Positions 56,461 to 64,000 of a DNA stretch of 64,000 nt are shown in pieces (position 1 is the stretch's first letter; every line of letters starts with the position of its first letter). Under the pieces are notes generated by a model. The model saw only the letters and a program-made list of their open reading frames with translations. It was not told where the DNA came from and made no database searches. A program made the position numbers and the translations under genes. Where the stretch lies: the NCBI GenBank assembly GCA_016705695.1, contig JADJLA010000003.1, positions 1 through 64,000 of the forward strand. Direction: 5' to 3'. The DNA is from Sphingobacteriaceae bacterium. GTDB lineage: Bacteria; Bacteroidota; Bacteroidia; B-17B0; Aurantibacillaceae.

Positions 56461-57457
56461 GCTACGCATATTATTAAGTAGAACCGATTCTATAGGTGAT
56501 GTGATCTTAACATTGCCAATGGCCGGTGTGCTTAAAGCAAATTTTCCGGATTGCCAGATCTTATTTTTGGGAAGAACCTATACAAAATCTATCATTGAAT
56601 TAAGTGAGCACGTGGATGGATTTGTGAATTATGATGAGATCTTAAAGAGGGATAACAAAGCGCAGATCGAATTCATTAAGGACCTAAATCTCGACATTTT
56701 CATTCATGTTTTCCCTGTAAAGGAAATTGCGAAACTTGCAAAAGCGGCAGGAGTTCCAAGACGGGCAGGAACAAGAAATCGTTTGTGGCATTGGCTTACA
56801 TGCAGCAATCTTATTAAGCTTTCGCGGAAGAATTCTGAACTTCACGAATCGCAACTAAATATGAAATTGCTTTCGTTCTTAAATATTGAAACCAATATTG
56901 ATCTGAAAGTGATACAAGAGTGTTATGGATTTTCTAGAGTAAAACCTTTGGGAAATGAATTATTTGTGAATTTATTGGATAAGCAGCGAACTAAAGTAAT
57001 TCTTCATCCTAAATCAAAAGGAAGTGCCAAAGAGTGGGGCTTAACAAATTTTTCGAAACTTATACAGCAATTACCAAAAGATAAATTTCAAATTTTTGTA
57101 AGTGGTACAAAAGAAGATGGTTTGCAATTGGAAAATTTTATAAAAGAAAATCCAAGTGCTATTGATATAACCGGCAAATTAAGTTTAGATGAATTTATTT
57201 CGTTCATAAATTTATGCGATGTGTTAGTAGCTGCAAGTACCGGTCCTTTGCATATTGCAGCGGCTCTTGGCAAAAAGGCCATTGGTTTATATTCGCCTAA
57301 ACGTCCAATTCACCCGGGCCGTTGGGCTCCGGTGGGAAAAGATGCGCACGCTTTGGTATTTGATGAGAATTGCGAGAATTGTAAGAGCAAACGAGATTGT
57401 AATTGCATAGAGAAAATAGAAGTACAAAATTTGTACATTTGTATAAACGCAAAATGA
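56450..57457 (+). CDS. Family 9 glycosyltransferase (heptosyltransferase-like)
   Basis: The 335-residue protein is a GT9 member: RTDSIGDVILTLPMAGVLK at the start, HPKSKGSAKEWGLTNFSKL near 205 and the donor-site motif ASTGPLHIAAALGKKAIGLYSP near 265. ADP-heptose:LPS heptosyltransferases belong here, but the sugar in Bacteroidota is not certain. The Cys-rich tail ENCENCKSKRDCNC is unusual and may bind metal. Translationally coupled both to the GT2 gene before and, through ATGA, the SDR gene after. Confidence 0.9.
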   Translation: MASKLRILLSRTDSIGDVILTLPMAGVLKANFPDCQILFLGRTYTKSIIELSEHVDGFVNYDEILKRDNKAQIEFIKDLNLDIFIHVFPVKEIAKLAKAAGVPRRAGTRNRLWHWLTCSNLIKLSRKNSELHESQLNMKLLSFLNIETNIDLKVIQECYGFSRVKPLGNELFVNLLDKQRTKVILHPKSKGSAKEWGLTNFSKLIQQLPKDKFQIFVSGTKEDGLQLENFIKENPSAIDITGKLSLDEFISFINLCDVLVAASTGPLHIAAALGKKAIGLYSPKRPIHPGRWAPVGKDAHALVFDENCENCKSKRDCNCIEKIEVQNLYICINAK

Positions 57458-58248
57458 GTTTTTTTAAAGATAAAGTAATTTGGATCACAGGAGCCTCTTC
57501 AGGAATTGGAGAAGCATTGGCTTTAGAATTAGCCAAACAGGGTGGACGTTTAATTTTATCTGCGCGACGTGAAGATGAATTAAAACGCGTGGCCGCTTTA
57601 ACCAAATTGCCTGATTTGGATATTATGCTTTTACCGTTCGATCTAAAAGATACTTCTAAAGCAACGGCTTTAGCGGCAAGCATCCTAAATAAATTCGGAC
57701 GAATAGATATATTAGTGAACAATGGAGGAATGAGCCAGCGAGCTGAAGCAGAGAAGACAACAATTGACATTGATCGTGAACTAATGGAAATTAATTATTT
57801 TGCCTATGTAAATTTGACCAAAGCGGTTCTTCCCTATATGAAACGTCAAAAAAGCGGACATGTCATTGTAATAAGCAGTATTGCCGGAAAATTTGGTTTT
57901 TATTTACGCTCAGGATATTCGGCTGCTAAACATGCGCTTCATGGTTTCTTCGATTCGTTTAGATTGGAAACAGAAAAAGACGGAATTAAAACTTTGATCG
58001 TTTGTCCTGGAAAAATAAAAACAAATATTTCGTTGAATGCCGTAACTGACAAAGGTGCTCATGGCAAAATGGATCCCAGTCATGAGAACGCGATGAGCGC
58101 AGAAGAATGCGCAAGAATTATTTTAAAAGGAATTCAAAATAATGATGAGGAAATTTTAGTTGGTGGTAAAGAATTATTAGCCGTAAAGATCAAGCGCTTT
58201 TTTCCTAAGTGGTTTGGAAGAATTATAAGAAAGCAGAGTCCGTTTTAA
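57454..58248 (+). CDS. Short-chain dehydrogenase/reductase
   Basis: The 264-residue protein starts at ATG 57454 within ATGA of the GT9 stop; the longer ORF would begin inside GT9. The NAD(P) loop is TGASSGIG, then VNNGG, the catalytic Ser in ISSIAG, and Tyr/Lys in YSAAKH. This fits DHRS7-like SDRs in Bacteroidota; substrate unknown. Co-transcription with two sugar transferases suggests work on a lipid or glycan precursor but does not prove it. Confidence 0.9.
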   Translation: MSFFKDKVIWITGASSGIGEALALELAKQGGRLILSARREDELKRVAALTKLPDLDIMLLPFDLKDTSKATALAASILNKFGRIDILVNNGGMSQRAEAEKTTIDIDRELMEINYFAYVNLTKAVLPYMKRQKSGHVIVISSIAGKFGFYLRSGYSAAKHALHGFFDSFRLETEKDGIKTLIVCPGKIKTNISLNAVTDKGAHGKMDPSHENAMSAEECARIILKGIQNNDEEILVGGKELLAVKIKRFFPKWFGRIIRKQSPF

Positions 58249-58256
58249 AACATTAA

Positions 58257-58415
58257 TTGTCCCGTAGGGACAAACTATCATTAGACAAAAATGTAGTGTG
58301 AAAAAGAGCTCCGTAGGAGCGACCTATAAAATGGTTTAAATTTCAAAATAGTCACGCTACGGGTTCTATTATAGCAATTATAAATTTCTAATGATAGTTT
58401 GGCTCCTACGGAGCC
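58257..58415. repeat. Three-hairpin palindromic repeat
   Basis: Three short stems with GTA/TAC loops, TTGTCCC-GTA-GGGACAA (58257-58273), GCTCC-GTA-GGAGC (58308-58320) and GGCTCC-TAC-GGAGCC (58401-58415), are combined with a perfect 14-bp outer pair, AAACTATCATTAGA (58272-58285) and TCTAATGATAGTTT (58387-58400). It fills the space between two convergent genes. I recall similar GTAGGGAC / CGTAGGAGC repeats in other Bacteroidota genomes. Confidence 0.7.
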
Positions 58416-59210
58416 TTATTGACAAAACTTCTCATAAGCACCTCTGGCAATTTCCATTCCGCTCTCAGCTGCGCGTTTGAGATCCTCGCAAGGATCTTGT
58501 TTTAAATTTACTTTTGCAACGCCTCGCCAATAATACGCATCAATATAATTTGGATCCAGTGCAAGGCATGAGTTAAGATCTTCCACGCAATCCTTAAAAT
58601 TCTGCTGTTTCCCCAGGGCAATTGCACGTTTAAAGTAGTAGTCGGGCTCAAATTTATTTATATCGATCGCTTTTTTGTAAAAGTTAATAGCGCTTGGCAG
58701 ATCATCTTGGTTGTTAGAACAGTTCCCTAAAATAAAATAGGCCTTGCTGTTGTTCTTATCCACTAAAAGTGCATTGCTTGCATCTTTACGGGCCTTGGCG
58801 TAATCCATAAGTGCATAATAAGCTGATGCGCGAGCAACATACGCTTTTGGATAATTATACATCACTATCACTGTATTAAATTCTTCAATGGCCTTTTTTG
58901 GATTATTATTTTTTAAATACCATAAGCCTTTATTGTAAAACCCTTTGTAATTGTAAGGCGCTACATTGGTTGCTTTATTAAAGTACATTAAAGCGCGATC
59001 ATCATTATTGCGCTGCATATTCTCTACACCCAAGCTATTAAGTGCTAAAAAATTATTCGGATATTTTTTTAAAATGTCCTCATAAAGCGTAATGCTATTT
59101 TTCCATTTGGTATTTCGTATAAATGAAAGTGAGCCCAAAGCACCGATCAAAATAAGGGGAATGATCATTTTTTGAAAAGGGATCTTTTGAATTAAAAAGC
59201 AGCAAGCCAA
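58416..59210 (-). CDS. C-terminal TPR half of a split membrane glycosyltransferase (frameshifted)
   Basis: The ORF would start at TTG, which is unlikely; it is the continuation of the gene at 59192-60241 in the -1 frame. One extra T in the T5 run at 59194-59198 would join the two as ...WLAAFLIQKIPFQ.... It has the last membrane helix (MIIPLILIGALGSLSFI) and about six TPR units (LALNSLGVENMQRNNDDRALMYFNKA and so on, in parts) to the C-terminus. Whole-protein homologues of TMTC type have this order. The frameshift may be a sequencing error or mark a pseudogene. Confidence 0.75.
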   Translation of the reverse strand: MACCFLIQKIPFQKMIIPLILIGALGSLSFIRNTKWKNSITLYEDILKKYPNNFLALNSLGVENMQRNNDDRALMYFNKATNVAPYNYKGFYNKGLWYLKNNNPKKAIEEFNTVIVMYNYPKAYVARASAYYALMDYAKARKDASNALLVDKNNSKAYFILGNCSNNQDDLPSAINFYKKAIDINKFEPDYYFKRAIALGKQQNFKDCVEDLNSCLALDPNYIDAYYWRGVAKVNLKQDPCEDLKRAAESGMEIARGAYEKFCQ

Positions 59211-60241
59211 GCAAAACCAATTATGGCTACATACATATATCTATCGGCATAAAGCACCTCGCCAAAGGGAATGAACTGCAGAACAAGAATTAGATTACAT
59301 AAAATGAATAAAATAATGGCTACAAGATCCGTTTTTTGCTTTTTGTAAAGAAGATAGAGTACAGCAAATATCAACAGAAGAAATGCCAGTCCGATAATGG
59401 TAAACAACATTTTCTTTTCAGGAAATGGATAGATAACGCTTAAGTTATACGGAATAATAAATAGGTTAAGATATTTGAATAGTGCAAAGCCTGCATTGGT
59501 TACTCGTTCGTACACGGGAAAATCATGAGAGTAGTTAATGAACTGATCGGCTGCTTGTGTTTTTAAATTAACCAGGCCAAAAATAATAGAAATAATAAAG
59601 AATGGGAGTTTGTTTGGCAAATGCTTAGGGTCGAACTTTTTGTTTACGAACAGATCTATGCAAATTAAGCTTAAAGGAAATACTACGGCAGATGGTTTGA
59701 ACAAACAGGAAGCTATAAAATAAAGTCCGGTGTAGAGCAAAAACTTATTGTCTTTACGATCCTTATATTTCAAATAACTTAATAAGCCAAGCAAATAGAA
59801 TAGGGTATAACCCAAATTTTTTAATTCAGAGATCCAATTCACCGATTCGCTTTGTAGTGGATGTAAGAGGAAAATGATAACGGAGATGGACGCTATATTT
59901 TTTTCTTTGAATAAACGAAGGCTTAAAATGTAAACAAGATATCCGTTGGTTAAGTGGAACAATAAATTAACGAGGTGATGCGCCATATCGCTTTTTCCGA
60001 ACAAGAACCAATCGATCGCATGTGTGAGCATTGTAAAAGGAATGAAGTTCCCAACATAATGCGAAGAGAAAAGAGCGGCCATATCAAACCCTATCACATC
60101 TCTGTTGCGGAAAACCATTTCGGGATCATCCCAACTGATATGCGGAAAATTAAGGGTATTGCCATAAGCAATAATAGTTGCCAATAAAGCAACTATTAAA
60201 AATAAATGATCGGCAGCTAATTTTTTTATAGAAGGAAGCAC
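59192..60241 (-). CDS. N-terminal membrane half of a TMTC-like GT-C glycosyltransferase (frameshifted)
   Basis: The 349-residue ORF has about nine membrane helices. The GT-C-like first loop has NFPHISWDDPEMVFRN with acidic residues, and FHLTNGYLVYILSLRLF and FKPSAVVFPLSLICID are conserved blocks seen in DUF1736/TMTC-type proteins, which transfer mannose or other sugars from polyprenol donors in eukaryotes and have unknown donors in bacteria. The ORF ends in GEVLYADRYMYVAIIGFAWLAAF (shown in part), just where the TPR half should start. It begins 5 nt after the Omp28 gene stop and is part of that operon. Confidence 0.75.
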   Translation of the reverse strand: MLPSIKKLAADHLFLIVALLATIIAYGNTLNFPHISWDDPEMVFRNRDVIGFDMAALFSSHYVGNFIPFTMLTHAIDWFLFGKSDMAHHLVNLLFHLTNGYLVYILSLRLFKEKNIASISVIIFLLHPLQSESVNWISELKNLGYTLFYLLGLLSYLKYKDRKDNKFLLYTGLYFIASCLFKPSAVVFPLSLICIDLFVNKKFDPKHLPNKLPFFIISIIFGLVNLKTQAADQFINYSHDFPVYERVTNAGFALFKYLNLFIIPYNLSVIYPFPEKKMLFTIIGLAFLLLIFAVLYLLYKKQKTDLVAIILFILCNLILVLQFIPFGEVLYADRYMYVAIIGFAWLAAF

Positions 60242-60246
60242 ACGTT

Positions 60247-61128
60247 CTATTTCCTTATTTTGATCTTTTCAACTTGCAATACTTCACGGGTGATCTCATC
60301 ATAAACGAAAGCTACTAGCGCTAGTTTTTTATCATTGAATTTTGAATCTACAGAAAAGTTACTGTTTGTAAGTGTTACAGTTGATAACGCTGTAATAGGA
60401 GCAGTTTTAGCAACCTCTCCCCACGATCCGTTAATAGCAGTTCTGAGCATGTGTTCGAAATGGTAGTGCTCAACATGATCGGGGTTTTGCGAATAATCTA
60501 ATTGTGGACCAATGATACTATCTTCTGTTAATACCAATTGCAGTTTTACATTGTTGGCATAAGCTTGTAAAAAAGTAAGCTTAGTGGTTACGTTTAGGGC
60601 TCTGGCAGTTTTATCATAAGCACTCGATAGATCCATTTTTACCACAAAAGGATCGTTTTGCGCTAAACCAACAGTTGTTGCCCAAGTATCTTTATGTACC
60701 AAAGTAAAACCGGGATATACTTTGCGATTCACCATTCCATTTGGATTACCAATTGTGCTTACACCAAATCCTGAAGTGGCATCCCAATCGTTACCAACAG
60801 TACAAGTATATGAGGTAGGAAATTCTGAATTTACTTTCGCAAAAAATCCGGCGTGAATAGCAATAACCACTAAAGAAGATTGGTATTGAGCGCTTAAGTT
60901 CTCAGCTAAAATGGCAGCAGCCGGACAGTTACCACATTTATGTCCAGTATAATCTTCCAATAGTGTTTTTTTGAATCCTGACACAGCAGAATTATTAATG
61001 GAGTCAAAGGTTGTACCAACCGCTGTTTGTGTAACTATATTTGGCTGTTTAACCTTATCGCACGAAAAGATCCCTGTTAGGAGGACCCCTAAAATAATGC
61101 TAGAAATTAATGTTCTCATGTTCATCAT
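60247..61128 (-). CDS. Omp28-related lipoprotein with CxxC motif
   Basis: The 293-residue protein has a lipoprotein signal ending in TGIFSC (Cys23 from the first Met; three close Met codons make the start uncertain by 9 nt). The Omp28 core starts with LLEDYTGHKCGNCPAAA, a thioredoxin-like CxxC (C65, C68), and continues with beta sequence (VVIAIHAGFFA, GNPNGMVNRKVYPG). Omp28 proteins are Bacteroidota outer-membrane or surface proteins of unclear role; the CxxC suggests thiol chemistry. It lies 19 nt after the DUF6029 gene and 5 nt before the glycosyltransferase. Confidence 0.88.
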   Translation of the reverse strand: MMNMRTLISSIILGVLLTGIFSCDKVKQPNIVTQTAVGTTFDSINNSAVSGFKKTLLEDYTGHKCGNCPAAAILAENLSAQYQSSLVVIAIHAGFFAKVNSEFPTSYTCTVGNDWDATSGFGVSTIGNPNGMVNRKVYPGFTLVHKDTWATTVGLAQNDPFVVKMDLSSAYDKTARALNVTTKLTFLQAYANNVKLQLVLTEDSIIGPQLDYSQNPDHVEHYHFEHMLRTAINGSWGEVAKTAPITALSTVTLTNSNFSVDSKFNDKKLALVAFVYDEITREVLQVEKIKIRK

Positions 61129-61147
61129 TTTTATACTTATAAATATA

Positions 61148-62962
61148 CTAAAAACTACTGGTTAATGAAAGCGATAGACCATTGGAAGCAGGCACGTTAC
61201 GACAAACGCCTCCTACACAGAAGATACCGGCACTTTGTTTACCATAACTTATAGCCAAACGATGCGGTCCGCTGTTATACCCTGCATTAAATAAATAATA
61301 ATGGATTCTTAGATCAGTAGTTGGAATTGAAGACTCACTACCGGTTTGCGGATTGCCATAATTCCATTGATCAAATACGGCAACAAAGAAATTGCTGTTG
61401 ATTGACCATTCGATCATACCAGTTGCCCAATTTCCTCTTCCTACTCCATTCGAAGTTGTAACTACATCCTTGGCAGGCGTTAAAAGAAATTGTGTTTCAA
61501 AACGTATTGCACTTCCCGGTTTGTATTTATATGTAATATCTAACAAGAAAAGATCTGAGTTCAAATTCTTATAACCTGCATTCAACGATCCGGCTTGAAT
61601 GATATTACGATTATAAAATTGGTGTGAATACATAAAGGTAGCTTTCACTTTTTTATTGAATTTTTTATTGATCTCTATAAAGAAATCCTGATAGTAACGG
61701 TAGTTATCGTTATAACTTACGTCTTGAGAAGTGTATTCTCCATTTCTTAGCACGCTATCCACGTGGTGTTTTTTCCCCGATATTTCTTTAAAGTCCCATT
61801 TGGTTTCATAAAACGTTCTTCCACCAGCCGAATCACTTACCGAGTATTGTTTTAAACCATGCGCTTGCGAATAATTCACAGTTATCTCTACACCGTATTT
61901 TCCCCCAAGCGGAGTTCCCTTTTTAATTTTATATTGTGCTTCGGCCATAAAACCTAATTCGCCATTTAATTGTGTTGCGTAAGGATTTAAAGCTAATAAC
62001 GTATAAGCGTGTTGTTTTGTTGTTGCTGGAAGATAGTTGATCAATAAATTTTGTAATGATTCAGCGCGATCGCTTCGGTAACTCATGTTATCAATTCGTT
62101 TTCCTTGGAATAAAAATGAATAACCATCACCGGCATATGAAGTTGTTACATACAAAGCGTCACCGTATTTGTAACTCAATTTATTATCTGCCGATGGGTC
62201 GTTTATTTTATAAGCGTATTCAGCGCCTAAATTAAATCCATCGCGAATGATATTGAAACGGCCCGAATAACAGCCAACATTCTCAGGCAATATCAAATTA
62301 GGATCTTGCCCCGTTTGAAATTTACTTACAAAACTTCCGCCAATGATGAATTTTGTTTTTGATGTAATGATCGAATCAAACAATTCGTTAATGTTTATCT
62401 CTCCGTCGACTCCGCGCACAATGCCCGGACCAACCGTAAAAAAATAACGTTGCTTTCCAATCACACCTTTTAATGTAATTCCTTTGTAAGGATTAGAAAT
62501 GATGCGAGCGCCATCCAATGAGTTATCGTATAATAAACCTGGTTCGTAATACGTTCTTAAGGTTAATCCATTACCAAACATTTCGTAAAAATTACCAACC
62601 GTTACATCAAACAATTTATCTTGGTAACGCACAAAACGGTTTGTAATACCTTGTCCTTTATATTGTGGTAAAAATCCTTGTTTTACATTATTGTACGCTT
62701 CATATCTAACACCGGCAGAGAATTTCCCTTTAATGAAATTGATATTCCCAAAGGCATTTGATAGTAATTTTTCAGGAACTTTTGGGGCACCTATCAATGA
62801 ATCGGGATTGTAGTACTGCGCATCGATCTGAAAATTACCATGAACAGAAGAGCCAAGATCCTGAATAGGATTGCCTTCCTGCGCAAAAAAATTAAACGGA
62901 TTTAGGATAAATGCTAATAAAAAAGTAGCTGCTAGGCTACTCTTTAAATATGGTTTTGTCAT
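61148..62962 (-). CDS. DUF6029 outer-membrane protein
   Basis: The 604-residue protein has a signal peptide ending in FFAQ and barrel-like sequence ending in Phe (LSLSLTSSF). It contains GNFYEMFGNGLTLRTYYEP near 120 and repeated strands with long Tyr/Asn-rich turns. Two Cys near the C-terminus (C582, C587 in CVGGVC) and one inside (NVGCYSG) are notable for an outer-membrane protein next to TlpA and Omp28 genes. The family has no known function; I recall it beside TlpA and Omp28 genes in other Bacteroidota. It is 17 nt from the TlpA gene. Confidence 0.82.
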   Translation of the reverse strand: MTKPYLKSSLAATFLLAFILNPFNFFAQEGNPIQDLGSSVHGNFQIDAQYYNPDSLIGAPKVPEKLLSNAFGNINFIKGKFSAGVRYEAYNNVKQGFLPQYKGQGITNRFVRYQDKLFDVTVGNFYEMFGNGLTLRTYYEPGLLYDNSLDGARIISNPYKGITLKGVIGKQRYFFTVGPGIVRGVDGEININELFDSIITSKTKFIIGGSFVSKFQTGQDPNLILPENVGCYSGRFNIIRDGFNLGAEYAYKINDPSADNKLSYKYGDALYVTTSYAGDGYSFLFQGKRIDNMSYRSDRAESLQNLLINYLPATTKQHAYTLLALNPYATQLNGELGFMAEAQYKIKKGTPLGGKYGVEITVNYSQAHGLKQYSVSDSAGGRTFYETKWDFKEISGKKHHVDSVLRNGEYTSQDVSYNDNYRYYQDFFIEINKKFNKKVKATFMYSHQFYNRNIIQAGSLNAGYKNLNSDLFLLDITYKYKPGSAIRFETQFLLTPAKDVVTTSNGVGRGNWATGMIEWSINSNFFVAVFDQWNYGNPQTGSESSIPTTDLRIHYYLFNAGYNSGPHRLAISYGKQSAGIFCVGGVCRNVPASNGLSLSLTSSF

Positions 62963-62979
62963 GAAGTAAAAATATCAAA

Positions 62980-63495
62980 TTAATGTGAAAGTGCTTCACC
63001 CTTAATTAGTTTTTTTACATTCTCGTATAGTTTTTCTTCATCGCCATCTGTGTATGAATTATGGCTCCAAACAATTTCACCTTTACCATTAATAAGGAAG
63101 GTATGAGGCACGTTATTTACATTCATAGCCCTCTTAAAATCTTGATTTTCATCAAGATACACTTCGTATTTCCAGCCCTTGGTTTTAACATCGGTAACTA
63201 CTTTTGCCGAGCTTCTAATATCATCAATACTAACTGCGATCAATTTTACGCCGGTTTCTTTTTGCCAAGTTTCGTATTCTTCAGCAATAGCATCTAATTC
63301 TTTTTTACAAGGCTTACACCATGTGGCCCAGAAGCTAATAATGATAGGCTTCCCATCGTTACTAAAGGTATTTGAGTTTATTTTTGAGCCATCTAATTTT
63401 TTAATGGTTGCAGCGGGGATTTTATCACCATCTCCCGGCACTACAAAATTGGAAGCAAAAAGGGCGATCACAAAAAGTAAAATTATTTTTTTCAT
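62980..63495 (-). CDS. TlpA-like thioredoxin-fold thiol-disulfide protein
   Basis: The 171-residue periplasmic protein has a signal peptide and a single redoxin/TlpA domain with the active site FWATWCKPCKKEL (C60, C63) and the cis-Pro in NNVPHTFLING. It probably reduces or isomerises disulfides of envelope proteins. It heads a minus-strand operon TlpA - DUF6029 - Omp28 - glycosyltransferase; the cysteine pairs in the two next products are possible substrates. A -7 match (TATTTTTG, minus strand 63528-63521) lies 26 nt before the ATG, without a -33 TTG. Confidence 0.9.
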   Translation of the reverse strand: MKKIILLFVIALFASNFVVPGDGDKIPAATIKKLDGSKINSNTFSNDGKPIIISFWATWCKPCKKELDAIAEEYETWQKETGVKLIAVSIDDIRSSAKVVTDVKTKGWKYEVYLDENQDFKRAMNVNNVPHTFLINGKGEIVWSHNSYTDGDEEKLYENVKKLIKGEALSH

Positions 63496-63644
63496 AGGGT
63501 TTAGTTTACTGATACTATTCCAAAAATAATACCAATTTTCAGATATTGCTATTTCTAAACTGTCTTTAAGCTCATATTTCCTTATTATTTGTTAAAATTT
63601 ACCATAATGTCTTCAAAATTTTACCGAGTTTTGTGTTCGCAAAA

Positions 63645-64000
63645 ATGAGTGTAAAGAACATAGCTATTTTAGGAAGTACAGGCAGTATTGGAACGCAAGC
63701 TCTGCAAGTAATAAAAGATAATCCCGATCATTTTAAAGTTGAAGTATTAGTTGCCAATGGCAATGCCGATCTTTTAATAAAGCAAGCGTTGGAATTTGAT
63801 CCAAACGCGGTTGTAATTGCCGACGAAAGTAAATACCAACAAGTAAAAGAAGCGCTTACTTCACATGATATAAAAGTATTTGCCGGCGCAAAAGCAATTG
63901 AGCAAATTGTGGAGATGGAAACTATTGATCTTGTATTAGCAGCCATTGTTGGTTATGCCGGATTAGCAAGTGTGATCAATGCCATTAAACACAAAAAAAA
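63645..64000 (+). CDS. dxr: 1-deoxy-D-xylulose 5-phosphate reductoisomerase (3' partial)
   Basis: The first 118 codons are present and the gene runs off the window. The N-terminal NADPH fold is clear: IAILGSTGSIGTQAL at 5-19, then VEVLVANGNADLLIKQA and VVIADES. The enzyme makes MEP, the substrate of the IspD encoded at 7280. The family start MSVKNIAILGSTGSIG fits ATG 63645. The upstream spacer 63496-63644 shows no gene. Confidence 0.95.
   Translation, partial: MSVKNIAILGSTGSIGTQALQVIKDNPDHFKVEVLVANGNADLLIKQALEFDPNAVVIADESKYQQVKEALTSHDIKVFAGAKAIEQIVEMETIDLVLAAIVGYAGLASVINAIKHKK

Noticed and set aside
58416..59210. Programmed frameshift in the TMTC-like gene
   Set aside because: A T5 run alone, without a classical slippery heptamer or a clear downstream stem, is weak evidence; an assembly error or mutation is simpler.

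Overview
This 64 kb window is ordinary chromosome from a member of the Bacteroidota. The evidence is independent of any one gene: three secreted proteins with type IX secretion (T9SS) C-terminal sorting domains, DUF4175, DUF6089 and DUF6029 proteins, a three-gene menaquinone-type succinate dehydrogenase, an ATP synthase operon without atpD/atpC, AT-rich sequence, starts that mostly lack Shine-Dalgarno sequences, and several upstream regions with the Bacteroidota promoter pattern TTG-N17-23-TAnnTTTG. I cannot place it more finely. No rRNA, tRNA, CRISPR array, prophage or classical transposase was seen.

Layout. 1-4.3 kb: the end of a PD40-repeat protein facing a large outer-membrane barrel-like protein. 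4.4-16 kb: exonuclease III, an oligopeptide-binding lipoprotein, ispD-polX-GH3-hypothetical as a tight operon, then a candidate structured RNA leader followed by a DUF4175 protein and an RsbW-like ATPase. 16-20 kb: TPR protein, NAD kinase, a small lipoprotein and a DUF6089 barrel. 20-26.6 kb: a GC-rich repeat, ppiD, a T9SS cargo protein and a fused two-NBD peptide ABC ATPase. 26.8-30.3 kb: sdhCAB. 30.5-39.2 kb: two T9SS cargo proteins sharing a C-terminal module, on either side of a propeller/SpoIIE-phosphatase sensor. 39-47 kb: EVE protein and alpha/beta hydrolase, atpBEFHAG, queA. 47-55 kb: an unknown outer-membrane protein, aspS, a HisKA_2 histidine kinase, leuS and an omega-amidase-like enzyme. 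55-58 kb: second copy of the GC-rich repeat, then GT2-GT9-SDR genes for surface glycan work. 58-63.5 kb: a TlpA / DUF6029 / Omp28 / membrane glycosyltransferase cluster. 63.6 kb to the end: the start of dxr.

The most unusual item is in leuS. A 444 bp element bounded by inverted repeats, each able to fold into a 9-bp hairpin, and encoding a complete-looking DUF559 (Vsr-like nuclease) domain sits in frame inside the CP1 editing domain, enlarging leucyl-tRNA synthetase to 1100 residues without breaking it. More generally the window is littered with distinct palindromic repeats: two inverted copies of a 370-400 bp GC-rich element, one with small perfect palindromes nested in it, a three-hairpin element at 58.3 kb, a near-100-nt palindrome at 16.0 kb, a structured spacer before queA, and an ACGAAGG-type repeat that supplies the N-terminus of a predicted protein. 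Two genes carry single-base frameshifts at T runs (148-154 and 59194-59198), which may be sequencing errors.
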